Below are positions 36,179-47,444 of a stretch of DNA of 64,000 nucleotides, in pieces. The notes below the pieces were generated by a model that was given only the letters and a program-made list of their open reading frames with translations, was not told the origin of the DNA and made no database searches. Made by a program: the position numbers and the translations under genes. Within the stretch, counting starts at the first letter, position 1, and each line of letters opens with the position of its first letter. Source of the DNA: Candidatus Avimonas faecium (lineage in GTDB: Bacteria; Bacillota; Clostridia; Oscillospirales; Acutalibacteraceae); the NCBI GenBank assembly GCA_904419005.1, contig CAJFQI010000002.1, positions 1-64,000 on the forward strand. Direction: 5' to 3'.

Positions 36179-36853
36179 ATGCTGAAGGCGGTTTTGTTCG
36201 ACATGGACGGGCTGATGTTTGACACCGAGCGTCTCTGTATGCGCGCCTGGGATTACGCGGGGGAGCGGCTCGGCTTAGGCAAGGCCGGCTATATGGTGCT
36301 CAAGACCCTGGGGGTCAACCCGGCCGCCGCCGACGCGATATGGCGGGAGGAATTCGGAGGCCGGTACGACCCGGAGCGCCTGCGCGCCTATACCAAGGAG
36401 TACCGGGAGCGGTATTTTTCCGAAAACCCCGTCCCGGTCAAGCCGGGGCTGCGGGAACTGCTGCGCTTTTTGCGCGATAGGGAGGTCCGGACGGCGGTGG
36501 TGTCCTCAACCCCCGAGAAGGACGTCCGCTTCCTGCTTGCAAAGGCGGGGGTGGACGGCTGCTTTGAAACGGCGGTCTGCGGGGATATGGTGCCCCGCTC
36601 CAAGCCCGACCCGGCGATTTATCTTGCCGCCTGCGCCCGCCTTGGGGTGCCGGCGGAGGGGTGCGTCGCGCTTGAGGATTCCCGCAACGGCCTGTTCGCC
36701 GCTTACCGGGCGGGCTGCCTCCCGGTCATGGTGCCCGACCTTTGGCAGCCGGACGGGGAAACCCGCCGGATTTTGTTCGGCCTCCTGGACAGCCTGGGGC
36801 AGGTCCCGGCTTTCCTTGTACAAAAGGGGCTGCTCCCTGCCGGCTTGGCATAG
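36179..36853 (+). CDS. HAD family hydrolase (beta-phosphoglucomutase-like)
   Basis: AVLFDMDGLMFDTERL; RSKPDPAIYLAA; ALEDSRNGLFAAYRAG. Confidence 0.92.
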   Translation: MLKAVLFDMDGLMFDTERLCMRAWDYAGERLGLGKAGYMVLKTLGVNPAAADAIWREEFGGRYDPERLRAYTKEYRERYFSENPVPVKPGLRELLRFLRDREVRTAVVSSTPEKDVRFLLAKAGVDGCFETAVCGDMVPRSKPDPAIYLAACARLGVPAEGCVALEDSRNGLFAAYRAGCLPVMVPDLWQPDGETRRILFGLLDSLGQVPAFLVQKGLLPAGLA

Positions 36854-36952
36854 GGGACGGATCTTGTTCGGCTTCCCGGGTTCGTAAGCGGACGGTCTAT
36901 GGACAGGCCCCGGGCGGATCGTCCGGCAATTTATCCGGACAGGCAGGAAAAA

Positions 36953-36989
36953 GCGCGGCAAAAAGGGACGGCCTTTTTCCGCGTTTTTG
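36953..36989 (+). terminator. Terminator after HAD gene
   Basis: CGCGG-C-AAAAAGG...CCTTTTT-C-CGCG-TTTTT. Confidence 0.6.
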
Positions 36990-37309
36990 TTCTTTTCGCC
37001 TGTTTTTCCGGAAGCAAGGAAAAACTTTGGCGAACAGGGAGGAAAAAGACACACAAAACGCGTATAGTATTTTTAGAAAGGGAAAACCCAAAGCCTGCGG
37101 TCGGCCTCCGGGAGGCCGGCATACGATGGCGCGGCAGGGTGCCGGCCCGGCGCCGTTTTAGCCGAGATGTCTCGGCGGCAGGGAGGCGCCGACGCTGTGC
37201 CGCATCATTTGTACCGTTGCCCTGCCGCCGGCTTCCGCCGTGTAACACCGGACAGGGCGGCGTGCCGGCGTCCGGCGCTTCCAAAAGGCCGTTCAACGAA
37301 GGGAAAGGG

Positions 37310-38323
37310 GTGGCCGAAGTGACAAGCCGAGAACGTACTGAGAAACTGGAGCTCCAGCTCCTGGACTCCCGCGCGGCGTTTGCCGCCCGGACCAAGGGAC
37401 GGGAGCGGGAGGAGGAGCCATGCGCCTACCGCACGGCCTATCAGCGGGACCGCGACCGGATCCTGCACTGCAAGGCCTTTCGCCGTTTGAAGCATAAAAC
37501 GCAGGTCTTCCTCTCCCCGGAGGGGGACCATTACCGCACCCGGCTCACCCATACGCTTGAGGTTTCCCAGATCGCCCGCACCATCGCGCGGGCGCTCCGT
37601 CTTAACGAGGACCTGACCGAGGCGATCTCCCTGGGGCACGACCTGGGGCATACCCCCTTCGGCCACGCGGGGGAGCGGGCCTTGGACGACCGGATGGAGG
37701 GCGGCTTCCGCCATTACGAGCAGAGCGTGCGGGTGGTGGAGCGGCTGGAAAACGACGGCCGCGGCCTCAACCTGACCTGGGAGGTGCGTGACGGCATCCT
37801 CCGCCACACCTGCGGGCAGCAGGCAGCTACGCTGGAAGGGCGGATCGTCCGCCTGGCCGACCGGGTGGCCTATATCAACCACGATATTGACGACGCGGTG
37901 CGCGCCGGCGTGCTGCGGGAGGAGGACGTCCCGGCGGATATCCGGGCCGCCTTGGGCGATCGCCGCACCGCCCGCATTGATACCCTGGTGACCGCGATTG
38001 TGGAACACAGCGGGGACGACATCGGCATGGATGAAGCGACCGCTGCCGCGTTTGAAAAGCTGCACCGCTTTATGTTTGAGGCGGTCTACCGCAATCCCGC
38101 CGCCAAAAGCGAGGAGGCCAAGGTGGACGGCCTGATCGGCCGGATGTTTGATTATTTCGTGCAGCATCCGGAGCGGCTGCCGGCGGAATACCGCGGCATC
38201 TGCGAAAGCGAGGGCGTGCATCGCGCGGTGTGCGATTACATCGCCGGCATGACCGACAACTACGCGTTGGAGGTATACGACGAGCTGTTCATCCCCCAGG
38301 GCTGGCGGATCAAGTCCTTTTGA
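37310..38323 (+). CDS. dgt: Deoxyguanosinetriphosphate triphosphohydrolase-like protein
   Basis: FRRLKHKTQVF; TRLTHTLEVSQIARTIARAL; LGHDLGHTPFGHAGE; GTG start 37310 or 37319. Confidence 0.9.
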   Translation: MAEVTSRERTEKLELQLLDSRAAFAARTKGREREEEPCAYRTAYQRDRDRILHCKAFRRLKHKTQVFLSPEGDHYRTRLTHTLEVSQIARTIARALRLNEDLTEAISLGHDLGHTPFGHAGERALDDRMEGGFRHYEQSVRVVERLENDGRGLNLTWEVRDGILRHTCGQQAATLEGRIVRLADRVAYINHDIDDAVRAGVLREEDVPADIRAALGDRRTARIDTLVTAIVEHSGDDIGMDEATAAAFEKLHRFMFEAVYRNPAAKSEEAKVDGLIGRMFDYFVQHPERLPAEYRGICESEGVHRAVCDYIAGMTDNYALEVYDELFIPQGWRIKSF

Positions 38324-38466
38324 CGGCCTGCCGTCAGGGACGGGACGCAGGAGGGCTTTATGCCGTATGTTTCCCGCCGTCCCGCCGTATACTATAGCGA
38401 AACGGCGCGCCCGGCGGGCTCCGGGCATCCGAGGCGCGACCCGTTGTTGAGAAAGGAGGGGTTACC

Positions 38467-40230
38467 GTGCCGCTGCCGGACAGCTTTCTACAGGAACTGA
38501 TCAGCCGCAATCCGATTGAGGATGTGGTGGATTCCTATGTCCGCACCAAACGGCGCGGGCGTACCGCGGTGGGGCTCTGCCCCTTCCATGGGGAAAAAAC
38601 CCCTTCCTTTACCGTATACCCTGAGACCGCGTCCTTTTACTGCTTCGGCTGCGGGGCGGGCGGGGACGTCATCACCTTTATCAAAAAGATTGAAAACCTC
38701 GACTATCTTGACGCGGTGCGCTTCCTGGCCGACCGCGCGGGGATGAAAATGCCGGAGGACAAGGCCGACGACGCGGTATCCCGCCTGCGCCTGCGGGTGC
38801 TTGAGGCCAACCGGGACGCGGCGCGGTATTTCCACTCCGTGCTGTATTCGCCGGCCGGCCGCCCCGGGCTGGAGTATTACCACAGCCGCGGCTATACCGA
38901 CAACACCATCCGCCGTTTCGGCCTGGGCTACGCGCCGGAGGGCTTCCACAACCTGCTGGACCACCTGCGCGGCAAGGGCTACCGGGACGACGAGCTGACC
39001 GCCGCCTTCTTAGCGGCGCGGAGCCGCAACGGCTCCGGCCGCCTGTACGACATTTTCCGCAACCGGGTGATGATCCCGATTATTGATATCCGGGGCAACG
39101 TCATCGCCTTTGGCGGCCGGGTGCTCGACGATTCCAAGCCCAAATACCTCAACACCTCCGACACCCTGGTGTTTAAAAAGACCAACAACCTCTTCGCCCT
39201 GAATTTCGCCAAGGCTTCAAAGGAGGGGCGCCTGATCCTGTGCGAGGGCTATATGGATGTGATCGCCCTGCACCAGGCCGGGTTTACCAACGCGGTGGCG
39301 GCGCTGGGCACCTCCTTTACCGAGGAGCACGCCCGCCTGATCGCCCGGTATGCCGACGAGGTGATCCTGGTCTTTGACGCGGACGCCGCGGGGCAGAAGG
39401 GCGCCAAGCGGGCGATCGGCCTGCTGCGGGAAACCGGGGTGCATATCCGGGTGATCACCATCCCCGACGGCAAGGACCCGGACGAGTTCCTCAAGCACAA
39501 CGGGCCGGAGCGGTTTAAGCTCCTGATTGACCGCTCGGCCAACGACGTCGAATACCAGCTGATTGACCTGGGCCGCCGCCATCCGCTGGATACGGCGGAC
39601 GGGCGGGTTGCCTACCTGCGGGAAGCGTCCCAGCTCCTGGCCCGGCTGAGCAGCCCGGTTGAACGGGATGTCTATGCCGGCAAGCTCGCCTCGGAAATGG
39701 GGGTGGGCAAGGAGGCAATCCTTTCCCAGGTGGAGTATTATATGGCCGCCCAGCGCCGGAAGCAGGAGAAAAAGCAGCTTTCCCAGGCGGTGCGCCGGGC
39801 GGAGGAGGGGACCCGCAAGGTCAACCCGGAAGCGGACAAGCATCTGCGGGCCTCCCGGGCGGAGGAAGGGCTGCTCGGCCTGCTGATCCTGAACCCCGAC
39901 TACCTCAAGGCGGTGTCTCAGGAGCTGCCGGCCGAGGAAATGGTTACCGCCTTTAACCGCACCCTGTATTCCCGGCTGCTCGACCGGCATCGGCAGGGGC
40001 TGCTGATTGAGCTGGCGTTTCTGGCCGCCGACTACGATGCGGACGAGATGGCCTATATCTCGCATATGGTGCAGACAGCGAGGGAGGCTGCCCAGACGCC
40101 GGAGCAGGCGGCTGCCTACGTCAAGGTGATCCGGGAGGAGCACGCAATGGCTGGGCTGCAGGACCCCGGCTCCCTGCCGGACGACGCGATCCAATCCCTG
40201 CTGGCCGCCATGCGGGAACAGAAAAAATAA
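38467..40230 (+). CDS. dnaG: DNA primase
   Basis: CPFHGEKTPSFTVYPETASFYCFGCGAGGDVI; EGYMDVIALHQAGF; VFDADAAGQKGAKRAI. Confidence 0.96.
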   Translation: MPLPDSFLQELISRNPIEDVVDSYVRTKRRGRTAVGLCPFHGEKTPSFTVYPETASFYCFGCGAGGDVITFIKKIENLDYLDAVRFLADRAGMKMPEDKADDAVSRLRLRVLEANRDAARYFHSVLYSPAGRPGLEYYHSRGYTDNTIRRFGLGYAPEGFHNLLDHLRGKGYRDDELTAAFLAARSRNGSGRLYDIFRNRVMIPIIDIRGNVIAFGGRVLDDSKPKYLNTSDTLVFKKTNNLFALNFAKASKEGRLILCEGYMDVIALHQAGFTNAVAALGTSFTEEHARLIARYADEVILVFDADAAGQKGAKRAIGLLRETGVHIRVITIPDGKDPDEFLKHNGPERFKLLIDRSANDVEYQLIDLGRRHPLDTADGRVAYLREASQLLARLSSPVERDVYAGKLASEMGVGKEAILSQVEYYMAAQRRKQEKKQLSQAVRRAEEGTRKVNPEADKHLRASRAEEGLLGLLILNPDYLKAVSQELPAEEMVTAFNRTLYSRLLDRHRQGLLIELAFLAADYDADEMAYISHMVQTAREAAQTPEQAAAYVKVIREEHAMAGLQDPGSLPDDAIQSLLAAMREQKK

Positions 40231-40311
40231 AGCCGGAGGCTCTCCGCCTGCGGTCGTAAATAAGCGGGCTTACCCGGATGCGGTTCCGCCCGTAAAGGAA
40301 GAGGAATTTCA

Positions 40312-41577
<1,266 letters not shown>

Positions 41578-41625
41578 TGGACGGGATAAGGAAGGCGTTG
41601 GCCATGAAAAGGGAGGCGGCGGCTC

Positions 41626-42108
41626 GTGCATATTAACCTTGAATCCGATTACGCGGTGCGGCTGGTGTACTGCCTTTCCCGCGCGCCTCACCGGCTGGAT
41701 GCCCAGACGATCGCCGAGCGCACCGGCGTCTCTCTGCGGTTCACCTTAAAGATCATGCGCAAGCTGGTGGCGGCGGGAATCGTTAAATCCTTCAAAGGGG
41801 CGCGCGGCGGCTACACCCTTGCCCGGGCGTCGGGGGAGATCAGCCTGCGGCAGGTGATTGAGGCTGTTGAGGGCCCTTACCGGTTCAGCCGTTGCGTGGA
41901 CGGCGATTACGCCTGCAATTGTTCCGACGGGATGTCCTGTCCCTTCCGCATGGTCTTTGACGAGGTGACGCAGATGGTGGTGCACAAGCTGGATGCGGTC
42001 ACCTTCGATTCCCTGGCTTTGGCCGGGGCCGGCTCGCTAGAAGCCGAGCCTGTGGGGGAAAACCCCGCGGAAAAGGGCCCCGCGGCAAGAACCTCCGCCG
42101 GAGAATAG
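41626..42108 (+). CDS. Rrf2 family transcriptional regulator
   Basis: YAVRLVYCLSRAPHRLDAQTIAERTGVSLRFTLKIMRKLVAAGIVKSFKGARGGYTLA; Cys cluster C-x7-CNC-x6-C. Confidence 0.9.
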   Translation: MHINLESDYAVRLVYCLSRAPHRLDAQTIAERTGVSLRFTLKIMRKLVAAGIVKSFKGARGGYTLARASGEISLRQVIEAVEGPYRFSRCVDGDYACNCSDGMSCPFRMVFDEVTQMVVHKLDAVTFDSLALAGAGSLEAEPVGENPAEKGPAARTSAGE

Positions 42109-42122
42109 GCAGCCTGCTAGAT

Positions 42123-42153
42123 GCGAGGACCGGGGCGGCGCCCCGGTCCTCGC
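42123..42153. repeat. 14-bp-stem perfect hairpin, no T-run
   Basis: GCGAGGACCGGGGC-GGC-GCCCCGGTCCTCGC. Confidence 0.8.
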
Positions 42154-42203
42154 TGGCGCTTCACCCCAATATGCAGGGGAAGCCGTACCCTGGAAGGCTG
42201 TCT

Positions 42204-42240
42204 GGCCCTGCCGGCTTCTTGCGCAGAAGCCGGCAGGGCC
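42204..42240. repeat. 16-bp-stem perfect hairpin, no T-run
   Basis: GGCCCTGCCGGCTTCT-TGCGC-AGAAGCCGGCAGGGCC. Confidence 0.8.
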
Positions 42241-42312
42241 GCTCTATCCGCATCCTGTGGCTTTCTGCCTGCGGCTGACGGCCCGGTGCACCGCCTTAGG
42301 CATTTCTTAAGC

Positions 42313-42334
42313 CGGGCGCCGCCGCCCGTTTTTT
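42313..42334 (+). terminator. Intrinsic terminator upstream of miaB promoter
   Basis: CGGGCG-CCGC-CGCCCG-TTTTTT. Confidence 0.75.
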
Positions 42335-42336
42335 GG

Positions 42337-42365
42337 TTGAAAAAAGGGTCGGATTTTGGTATACT
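42337..42365 (+). promoter_or_regulatory. Promoter for miaB-ylbF-mutS-mutL cluster
   Basis: TTGAAA-N17-TATACT. Confidence 0.7.
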
Positions 42366-42504
42366 AATTAAATCAGCATTCGGCTGGATTCGGCGGCGTT
42401 CCGTCCCTCCGGCCGGCCTGCCGGGCGGGCTCGCAGCCTGCGGAGAAGGCGGCGGGGGCTGTAGTCGGGGCCAGCGGCCCTTTTGGAAAGGAATCGTTTC
42501 ACAG

Positions 42505-43935
42505 ATGTCGCTTACGTCAAAAATCCGTCGGATCCCTCCTGAGGAGCGGGAGCGCCAGCGCGGCTTTGAAGAAAAGGTGCGCGCTTATTATGCCGCCCGC
42601 CGCGGGGGCGGGGATTACGGCGCACCGCTGGCCTGCGTGCGCACCTACGGCTGCCAGCAGAACGTCTCCGATTCGGAGCATATCAAAGGGATGCTGGCCG
42701 AAATGGGGTTCGGCTTTACCGAGGAGCCCGAGCAGGCGGATTTGATCCTTTTCAATACCTGCGCGGTGCGGGAGCACGCCGAGGACCGGGTGTTCGGGAA
42801 TGTGGGGGCGCTCAAAAGCCTCAAGCGCCGCCGTCCGGGGGTGCTGATCGGCCTTTGCGGCTGCATGGTGCAGCAGGAGCATGTGGCCGAGCGGCTGAAA
42901 AAAAGCTATCCCTTTGTCGGGCTGGTGTTCGGCACCCATGTGCTGCATCGCTTCCCCGAGCTGCTCTATGAGGCGCTGGGAGGCGTCCGGGTGTTTGAAC
43001 GCCCGGCAGAGGACGGCGTGATCGCGGAGGATATCCCGGTTTACCGGGACGGGAAGTTCAAGGCGTTCCTTCCGATTATGTACGGGTGCAACAACTTCTG
43101 CACCTACTGCATCGTCCCCTATGTGCGGGGGCGGGAGCGCAGCCGCGATCCGGAGCGCATCGTGCAGGAGGCGCGGGAGCTGGTGCGGGAAGGGTACCGG
43201 GAAATCACCCTGCTCGGGCAAAACGTCAACTCCTACGGTAAGGGGGCGGAGCACGGGGTGGATTTCCCTGAGCTGCTGCGCCGCATCAACGCGATTGAGG
43301 GGGATTTCCTGATCCGCTTTATGACCTCCCACCCCAAGGACGCGACGCCTCGGCTGTTTGACACCATCGCGGAGTGCGAGAAGGTGGCCCGGCATTTCCA
43401 CCTGCCCTTCCAATCCGGCAGTAACCGCGTCCTGAAGGCGATGAACCGGGGCTACACGCGGGAGCAGTATCTGGAACTGATCCGTTATGCCCGCCGGGTG
43501 ATCCCGGGCCTGTCGTTTACCAGCGACGTGATCGTCGGCTTCCCCGGCGAAACCCGGGAGGATTTTGAGCAGACCCTTTCCCTGATCCGGGAGGTGGGGT
43601 TCACCTCCCTGTTTACCTTCATCTTTTCTCCCCGCCGGGGTACGCCGGCCGCCGCAATGGACGACCCGGTCCCGGCGCAGGAGAAATCCGCCTGGTTCCG
43701 GGAGATGACCGCCGAGCAGGAAAAAATTGCCGCGGCCCAATCGGCGGCGATGGTGGGGCAGACCCGCCGGGCGCTGATTGAGGCTGCCGCGGACGGATAC
43801 CTTGAGGCGCGGCTTCCCGAGAATATTGTGGTGCGGGTGCCCGGCGACCCGGCCTTGGTCGGCCGGTGGGCCGATGTGGAAATTACCGCCGCCCGCAGCT
43901 GGATTCTGTCCGGGCAAATCGCGCGGGTCCATTAA
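42505..43935 (+). CDS. miaB: tRNA-2-methylthio-N6-dimethylallyladenosine synthase
   Basis: RTYGCQQNVSDSEHIKGML; NNFCTYCIVPYVRGRERSR radical-SAM CxxxCxxC; TRAM domain. Confidence 0.95.
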   Translation: MSLTSKIRRIPPEERERQRGFEEKVRAYYAARRGGGDYGAPLACVRTYGCQQNVSDSEHIKGMLAEMGFGFTEEPEQADLILFNTCAVREHAEDRVFGNVGALKSLKRRRPGVLIGLCGCMVQQEHVAERLKKSYPFVGLVFGTHVLHRFPELLYEALGGVRVFERPAEDGVIAEDIPVYRDGKFKAFLPIMYGCNNFCTYCIVPYVRGRERSRDPERIVQEARELVREGYREITLLGQNVNSYGKGAEHGVDFPELLRRINAIEGDFLIRFMTSHPKDATPRLFDTIAECEKVARHFHLPFQSGSNRVLKAMNRGYTREQYLELIRYARRVIPGLSFTSDVIVGFPGETREDFEQTLSLIREVGFTSLFTFIFSPRRGTPAAAMDDPVPAQEKSAWFREMTAEQEKIAAAQSAAMVGQTRRALIEAAADGYLEARLPENIVVRVPGDPALVGRWADVEITAARSWILSGQIARVH

Positions 43936-43993
43936 GCGGGGATAAACGCCGGCGGGAGCCCGCGAAAAAATAAAAAAGAAAGCAGGAAGCAGT

Positions 43994-44413
43994 ATGCAGG
44001 AATCTATGGATACCATTATCGCCATGGCGCGTTCGATCGGCAGGGAGCTTCAAAACGACGAGCGCTTTGTCCGCACCCAGCTGGCGCAGAACGCGGCGGA
44101 CGAGGATAAGGAATTGCAGGACCTGATTGGGGAGTTCAACCTAAAGCGTATCGCGCTCAACCAGGAAAGCACCCGCGAAGAGAAGGACGGCGAGAAGATC
44201 CGGAAGCTTGACGGGGAGATCCGGGATGTCTACGCCCGGCTGATGGCCAACGAGCATATGCAGGCGTACCAGGCCGCCAAGCAGGAGCTGGATCAGCTGA
44301 TCAACAACGTGACCACCATCATCGCCTTGTCCGCCCAGGGGCAGGACCCCGATGAAATCGAGGAATCCGCTGGCTGCGGCGGCGACTGCTCCGGCTGCGC
44401 AGGCTGCCATTGA
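43994..44413 (+). CDS. YlbF/YmcA family (RicF/RicA-like) protein with Cys-rich tail
   Basis: YlbF-like helical protein; C-terminal CGGDCSGCAGCH; between miaB and mutS. Confidence 0.85.
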   Translation: MQESMDTIIAMARSIGRELQNDERFVRTQLAQNAADEDKELQDLIGEFNLKRIALNQESTREEKDGEKIRKLDGEIRDVYARLMANEHMQAYQAAKQELDQLINNVTTIIALSAQGQDPDEIEESAGCGGDCSGCAGCH

Positions 44414-44537
44414 CGGGCTGCCGAGGGACGCATCGGCGGGCGGCCTGTACAGCACCCGCTGGGGCTGCGCAGGGCTGGACGCAGGGGCACGGCAAGCACG
44501 GGGAAACCGTACGTGATGAACGGAAAGGACGATCGCC

Positions 44538-47156
44538 ATGGCGGAATTGACGCCGATGATGAAGCAGTATTTTGAAATCAAGGAGCAGCATGAGGACTGC
44601 ATCCTCTTTTTCCGCCTGGGCGATTTTTACGAGATGTTCTTTGACGACGCAAAGCTCGCGTCCAAGGAGCTGGAGCTGACCCTCACCGGCCGGGACTGCG
44701 GGCAGGAGGAGCGGGCGCCCATGTGCGGCGTCCCGTATCATTCCTGCGAAGGCTATATCGCCCGGCTGGTTGCCCGCGGGTACAAGGTGGCCATCTGCGA
44801 GCAGATGGAGGATCCCGCGACCGCCCAAGGCTTGGTCAAGCGGGACGTCATCCGGGTCATCACGCCGGGCACGGTCATTGAGGGCAGCATGCTGGACGAG
44901 GGGAAAAACAACTACCTCTGCGTGCTGTTTATGGGGGACGGGGCGGCGGACGCCGGGCTCTGCTTTACCGACTGCTCGACCGGCGAGCTCCATCTCACCC
45001 AAATCAAGGGGCAGGACGTCGCCCTGCGCGTGACCAATGAGCTCGGCCGCTTCGCCCCAAGCGAGGTCCTGCTCAACGACGCCGCCCAGGGGCAGGAGAC
45101 GGTGACCGCCTTTATCCGCGAAAGGCTCAGCGTTACCCCGCAGCTCGGCGATGCGGAGGGCTTCGACTACAACAAGGCGGTGGAGCGCATCCTGGCGCAT
45201 TTCCATAAGGCGTCCCTGGAGGAAATGGGGCTGGAGGGGATGTTCTCCGCCGTGCGGGCGCTCGGCGGGACGCTGCATTACCTGTATGCCACCCAGATGA
45301 ACGGGCTGGAGCGGGTCAACAACCTTGAGGTGTATTCCGACGTGCAGTTCATGCGGCTGGATCTGACCGCCCGCCGGAATCTGGAGCTGCTCGAAACCCT
45401 GCGCAACAAGGAGAAGAAGGGGACGCTGCTCTGGGTGCTTGACCACACCAAGACCGCGATGGGCAAGCGGCTGATCCGCAGCTGGATTGAGCAGCCGCTG
45501 ATCAACCCGGCGCAGATCCTGCGCCGGCACAACGCGGTCGATGAGCTGGTGGGCGACGCCATGCTGCGCGGCGACCTGGCCGAGTACCTGCGGGATATCT
45601 ACGACCTGGAACGGATCATGACCCGCGTGGTGTATGGGAGCGCCAACGGGCGGGAGCTGCGCTCCCTGTCCCAGACCATCCGCCGCATGGACCCGATCCG
45701 GGAGCGGATGGCCGCGGTGAAATCCGCCCTGCTGTGCGAGACGCGGGACGAAATCGACCCGTTAAGCGACGTGTACAGCCTGATTGAAAGCGCGATTGTA
45801 GAGGACCCGCCCTTCTCCGTGCGGGAAGGCGGGATCATCAAGGAGGGCTTCAACGCCGAGGTGGACGAGCTCCGCTTTGAGATGTCGGACGGCAAGGGCG
45901 TTATCGCCCGCATTGAAGCGCAGGAAAAGGAGCGCACCGGCATCAAGGGGCTGAAGGTCGGCTATAACCGGGTCTTCGGCTATTACATAGAGGTGTCGAA
46001 ATCCTATACCGGCGAGGTGCCGGACACCTATATCCGCAAGCAGACCTTGGCCAACGCCGAGCGGTACATCACACAGGAGCTGAAGGATCTGGAGGCGCGG
46101 GTCCTCGGGGCAAAGGACCGGGTGGTGGCGCTGGAATACCAGCTGTTTACCGAGGTGCGCCTGAAGGTGGCCGGCGAGCTGCACCGCATCCAGTCGACTG
46201 CGCAGGCGATCGCCCGGCTGGACGTGCTCTGCTCCTTTGCCGAGACCGCCCAGCGCAATAAGTACACCCGCCCCCTGATCGACCTCAAGGGGGAGATCGT
46301 CATCAAGAACGGCCGCCATCCGGTGGTGGAGGCGATCCAGGACACCCCCTTTGTCCCGAACGACACCCTGCTGGATAACCACGAGAACCGGGTCGCGCTG
46401 ATCACCGGGCCGAATATGGCGGGAAAATCCACCTTCATGCGGCAGACGGCGCTGATCGTGCTGATGGCGCAGATCGGCTCCTTCGTCCCGGCGGACAGCG
46501 CGAACATCGGGATTGTCGACAGCATCTTTACCCGTGTCGGCGCGTCGGACGACCTGGCCTCCGGCCAGTCCACCTTCATGGTGGAGATGAACGAGGTCGC
46601 TTCGATTTTGAAGAACGCGACGGCGAAAAGCCTGATCGTTTTTGACGAGATCGGACGGGGCACCTCCACCTTTGACGGGATGAGCATCGCCCGGGCCGTG
46701 CTGGAATATGTGGTCAAAAAGGTGGGGGCCAAGGCGCTCTTTGCCACCCATTATCACGAGCTGACGGCCATTGAGGGCGAGGTCGACGGGGTTAAAAATT
46801 ACAATATTGCCGTCAAGAAGCGGGGGGACGACATCACCTTCCTGCGCCGGATCGTCCGCGGCCCGGCGGACGACAGCTACGGCATTGAGGTCGCCAAGCT
46901 GGCCGGGATCCCGGAGGCGGTGGTTTCCCGCGCCAAGGAGATCCTGCACGGCATTGAAAGCGGGGACATCCCGGCCGACGGGCGCGGCGCTTCATCCAAG
47001 GACCGCTTTGAGCGGGAGGACGGGCAGCTCTCCCTCCTGCCGGCGGGGGACAGCGAGGTGGTCCGGCGGCTCAAGGAGATTGATGTGAACACCCTCACGC
47101 CCATTGAGGCGCTGCAAACCCTGTACGAGTTGACCAAGCTGGCGGACGCGTATTAA
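44538..47156 (+). CDS. mutS: DNA mismatch repair protein MutS
   Basis: TPMMKQYFEIKEQHEDCILFFRLGDFYEMF; TGPNMAGKSTFMRQTALI; DEIGRGTSTFDGMSIA. Confidence 0.98.
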   Translation: MAELTPMMKQYFEIKEQHEDCILFFRLGDFYEMFFDDAKLASKELELTLTGRDCGQEERAPMCGVPYHSCEGYIARLVARGYKVAICEQMEDPATAQGLVKRDVIRVITPGTVIEGSMLDEGKNNYLCVLFMGDGAADAGLCFTDCSTGELHLTQIKGQDVALRVTNELGRFAPSEVLLNDAAQGQETVTAFIRERLSVTPQLGDAEGFDYNKAVERILAHFHKASLEEMGLEGMFSAVRALGGTLHYLYATQMNGLERVNNLEVYSDVQFMRLDLTARRNLELLETLRNKEKKGTLLWVLDHTKTAMGKRLIRSWIEQPLINPAQILRRHNAVDELVGDAMLRGDLAEYLRDIYDLERIMTRVVYGSANGRELRSLSQTIRRMDPIRERMAAVKSALLCETRDEIDPLSDVYSLIESAIVEDPPFSVREGGIIKEGFNAEVDELRFEMSDGKGVIARIEAQEKERTGIKGLKVGYNRVFGYYIEVSKSYTGEVPDTYIRKQTLANAERYITQELKDLEARVLGAKDRVVALEYQLFTEVRLKVAGELHRIQSTAQAIARLDVLCSFAETAQRNKYTRPLIDLKGEIVIKNGRHPVVEAIQDTPFVPNDTLLDNHENRVALITGPNMAGKSTFMRQTALIVLMAQIGSFVPADSANIGIVDSIFTRVGASDDLASGQSTFMVEMNEVASILKNATAKSLIVFDEIGRGTSTFDGMSIARAVLEYVVKKVGAKALFATHYHELTAIEGEVDGVKNYNIAVKKRGDDITFLRRIVRGPADDSYGIEVAKLAGIPEAVVSRAKEILHGIESGDIPADGRGASSKDRFEREDGQLSLLPAGDSEVVRRLKEIDVNTLTPIEALQTLYELTKLADAY

Positions 47157-47189
47157 CGGCCGATATAAACACAAGGAGGGAAAATCCCT

Positions 47190-47384
47190 ATGCGTACCAG
47201 TACGGCGAGCCTCACAGCATTGCTGGCCTTCCTAGGCGGCATCCTTCTCGGATTCCTTCTCGCGCCCATCCGGCGGGGGATCGGAAACAACTGCGGAAAC
47301 CATATCCATATTTATGATGGGGACAGCGGAAGAACCGGAGGTCCGCCGGAAAACGGCGCGGAGGAGGAAACGCTTTCTTTTTGA
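47190..47384 (+). CDS. Small single-TM protein (64 aa) between mutS and mutL
   Basis: RBS AAGGAGGG; MRTSTASLTALLAFLGGILLGFLLAPIRRGIGNNCGNHIHIYDGD. Confidence 0.6.
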   Translation: MRTSTASLTALLAFLGGILLGFLLAPIRRGIGNNCGNHIHIYDGDSGRTGGPPENGAEEETLSF

Positions 47385-47444
47385 TTTGCGGAAAGGGCGA
47401 GAAAAGGCGTAAAGCTGAAAACGAGGAAGGAAGGGAGGCAGACC

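Noticed and set aside
36990-37309. ncRNA or riboswitch in the dgt upstream region
   Set aside because: Contains several hairpins (e.g. GGCCTCCGGGAGGCC, GCCGAGA-TG-TCTCGGC) but no recognised motif or convincing promoter; GC-rich DNA gives such stems easily.
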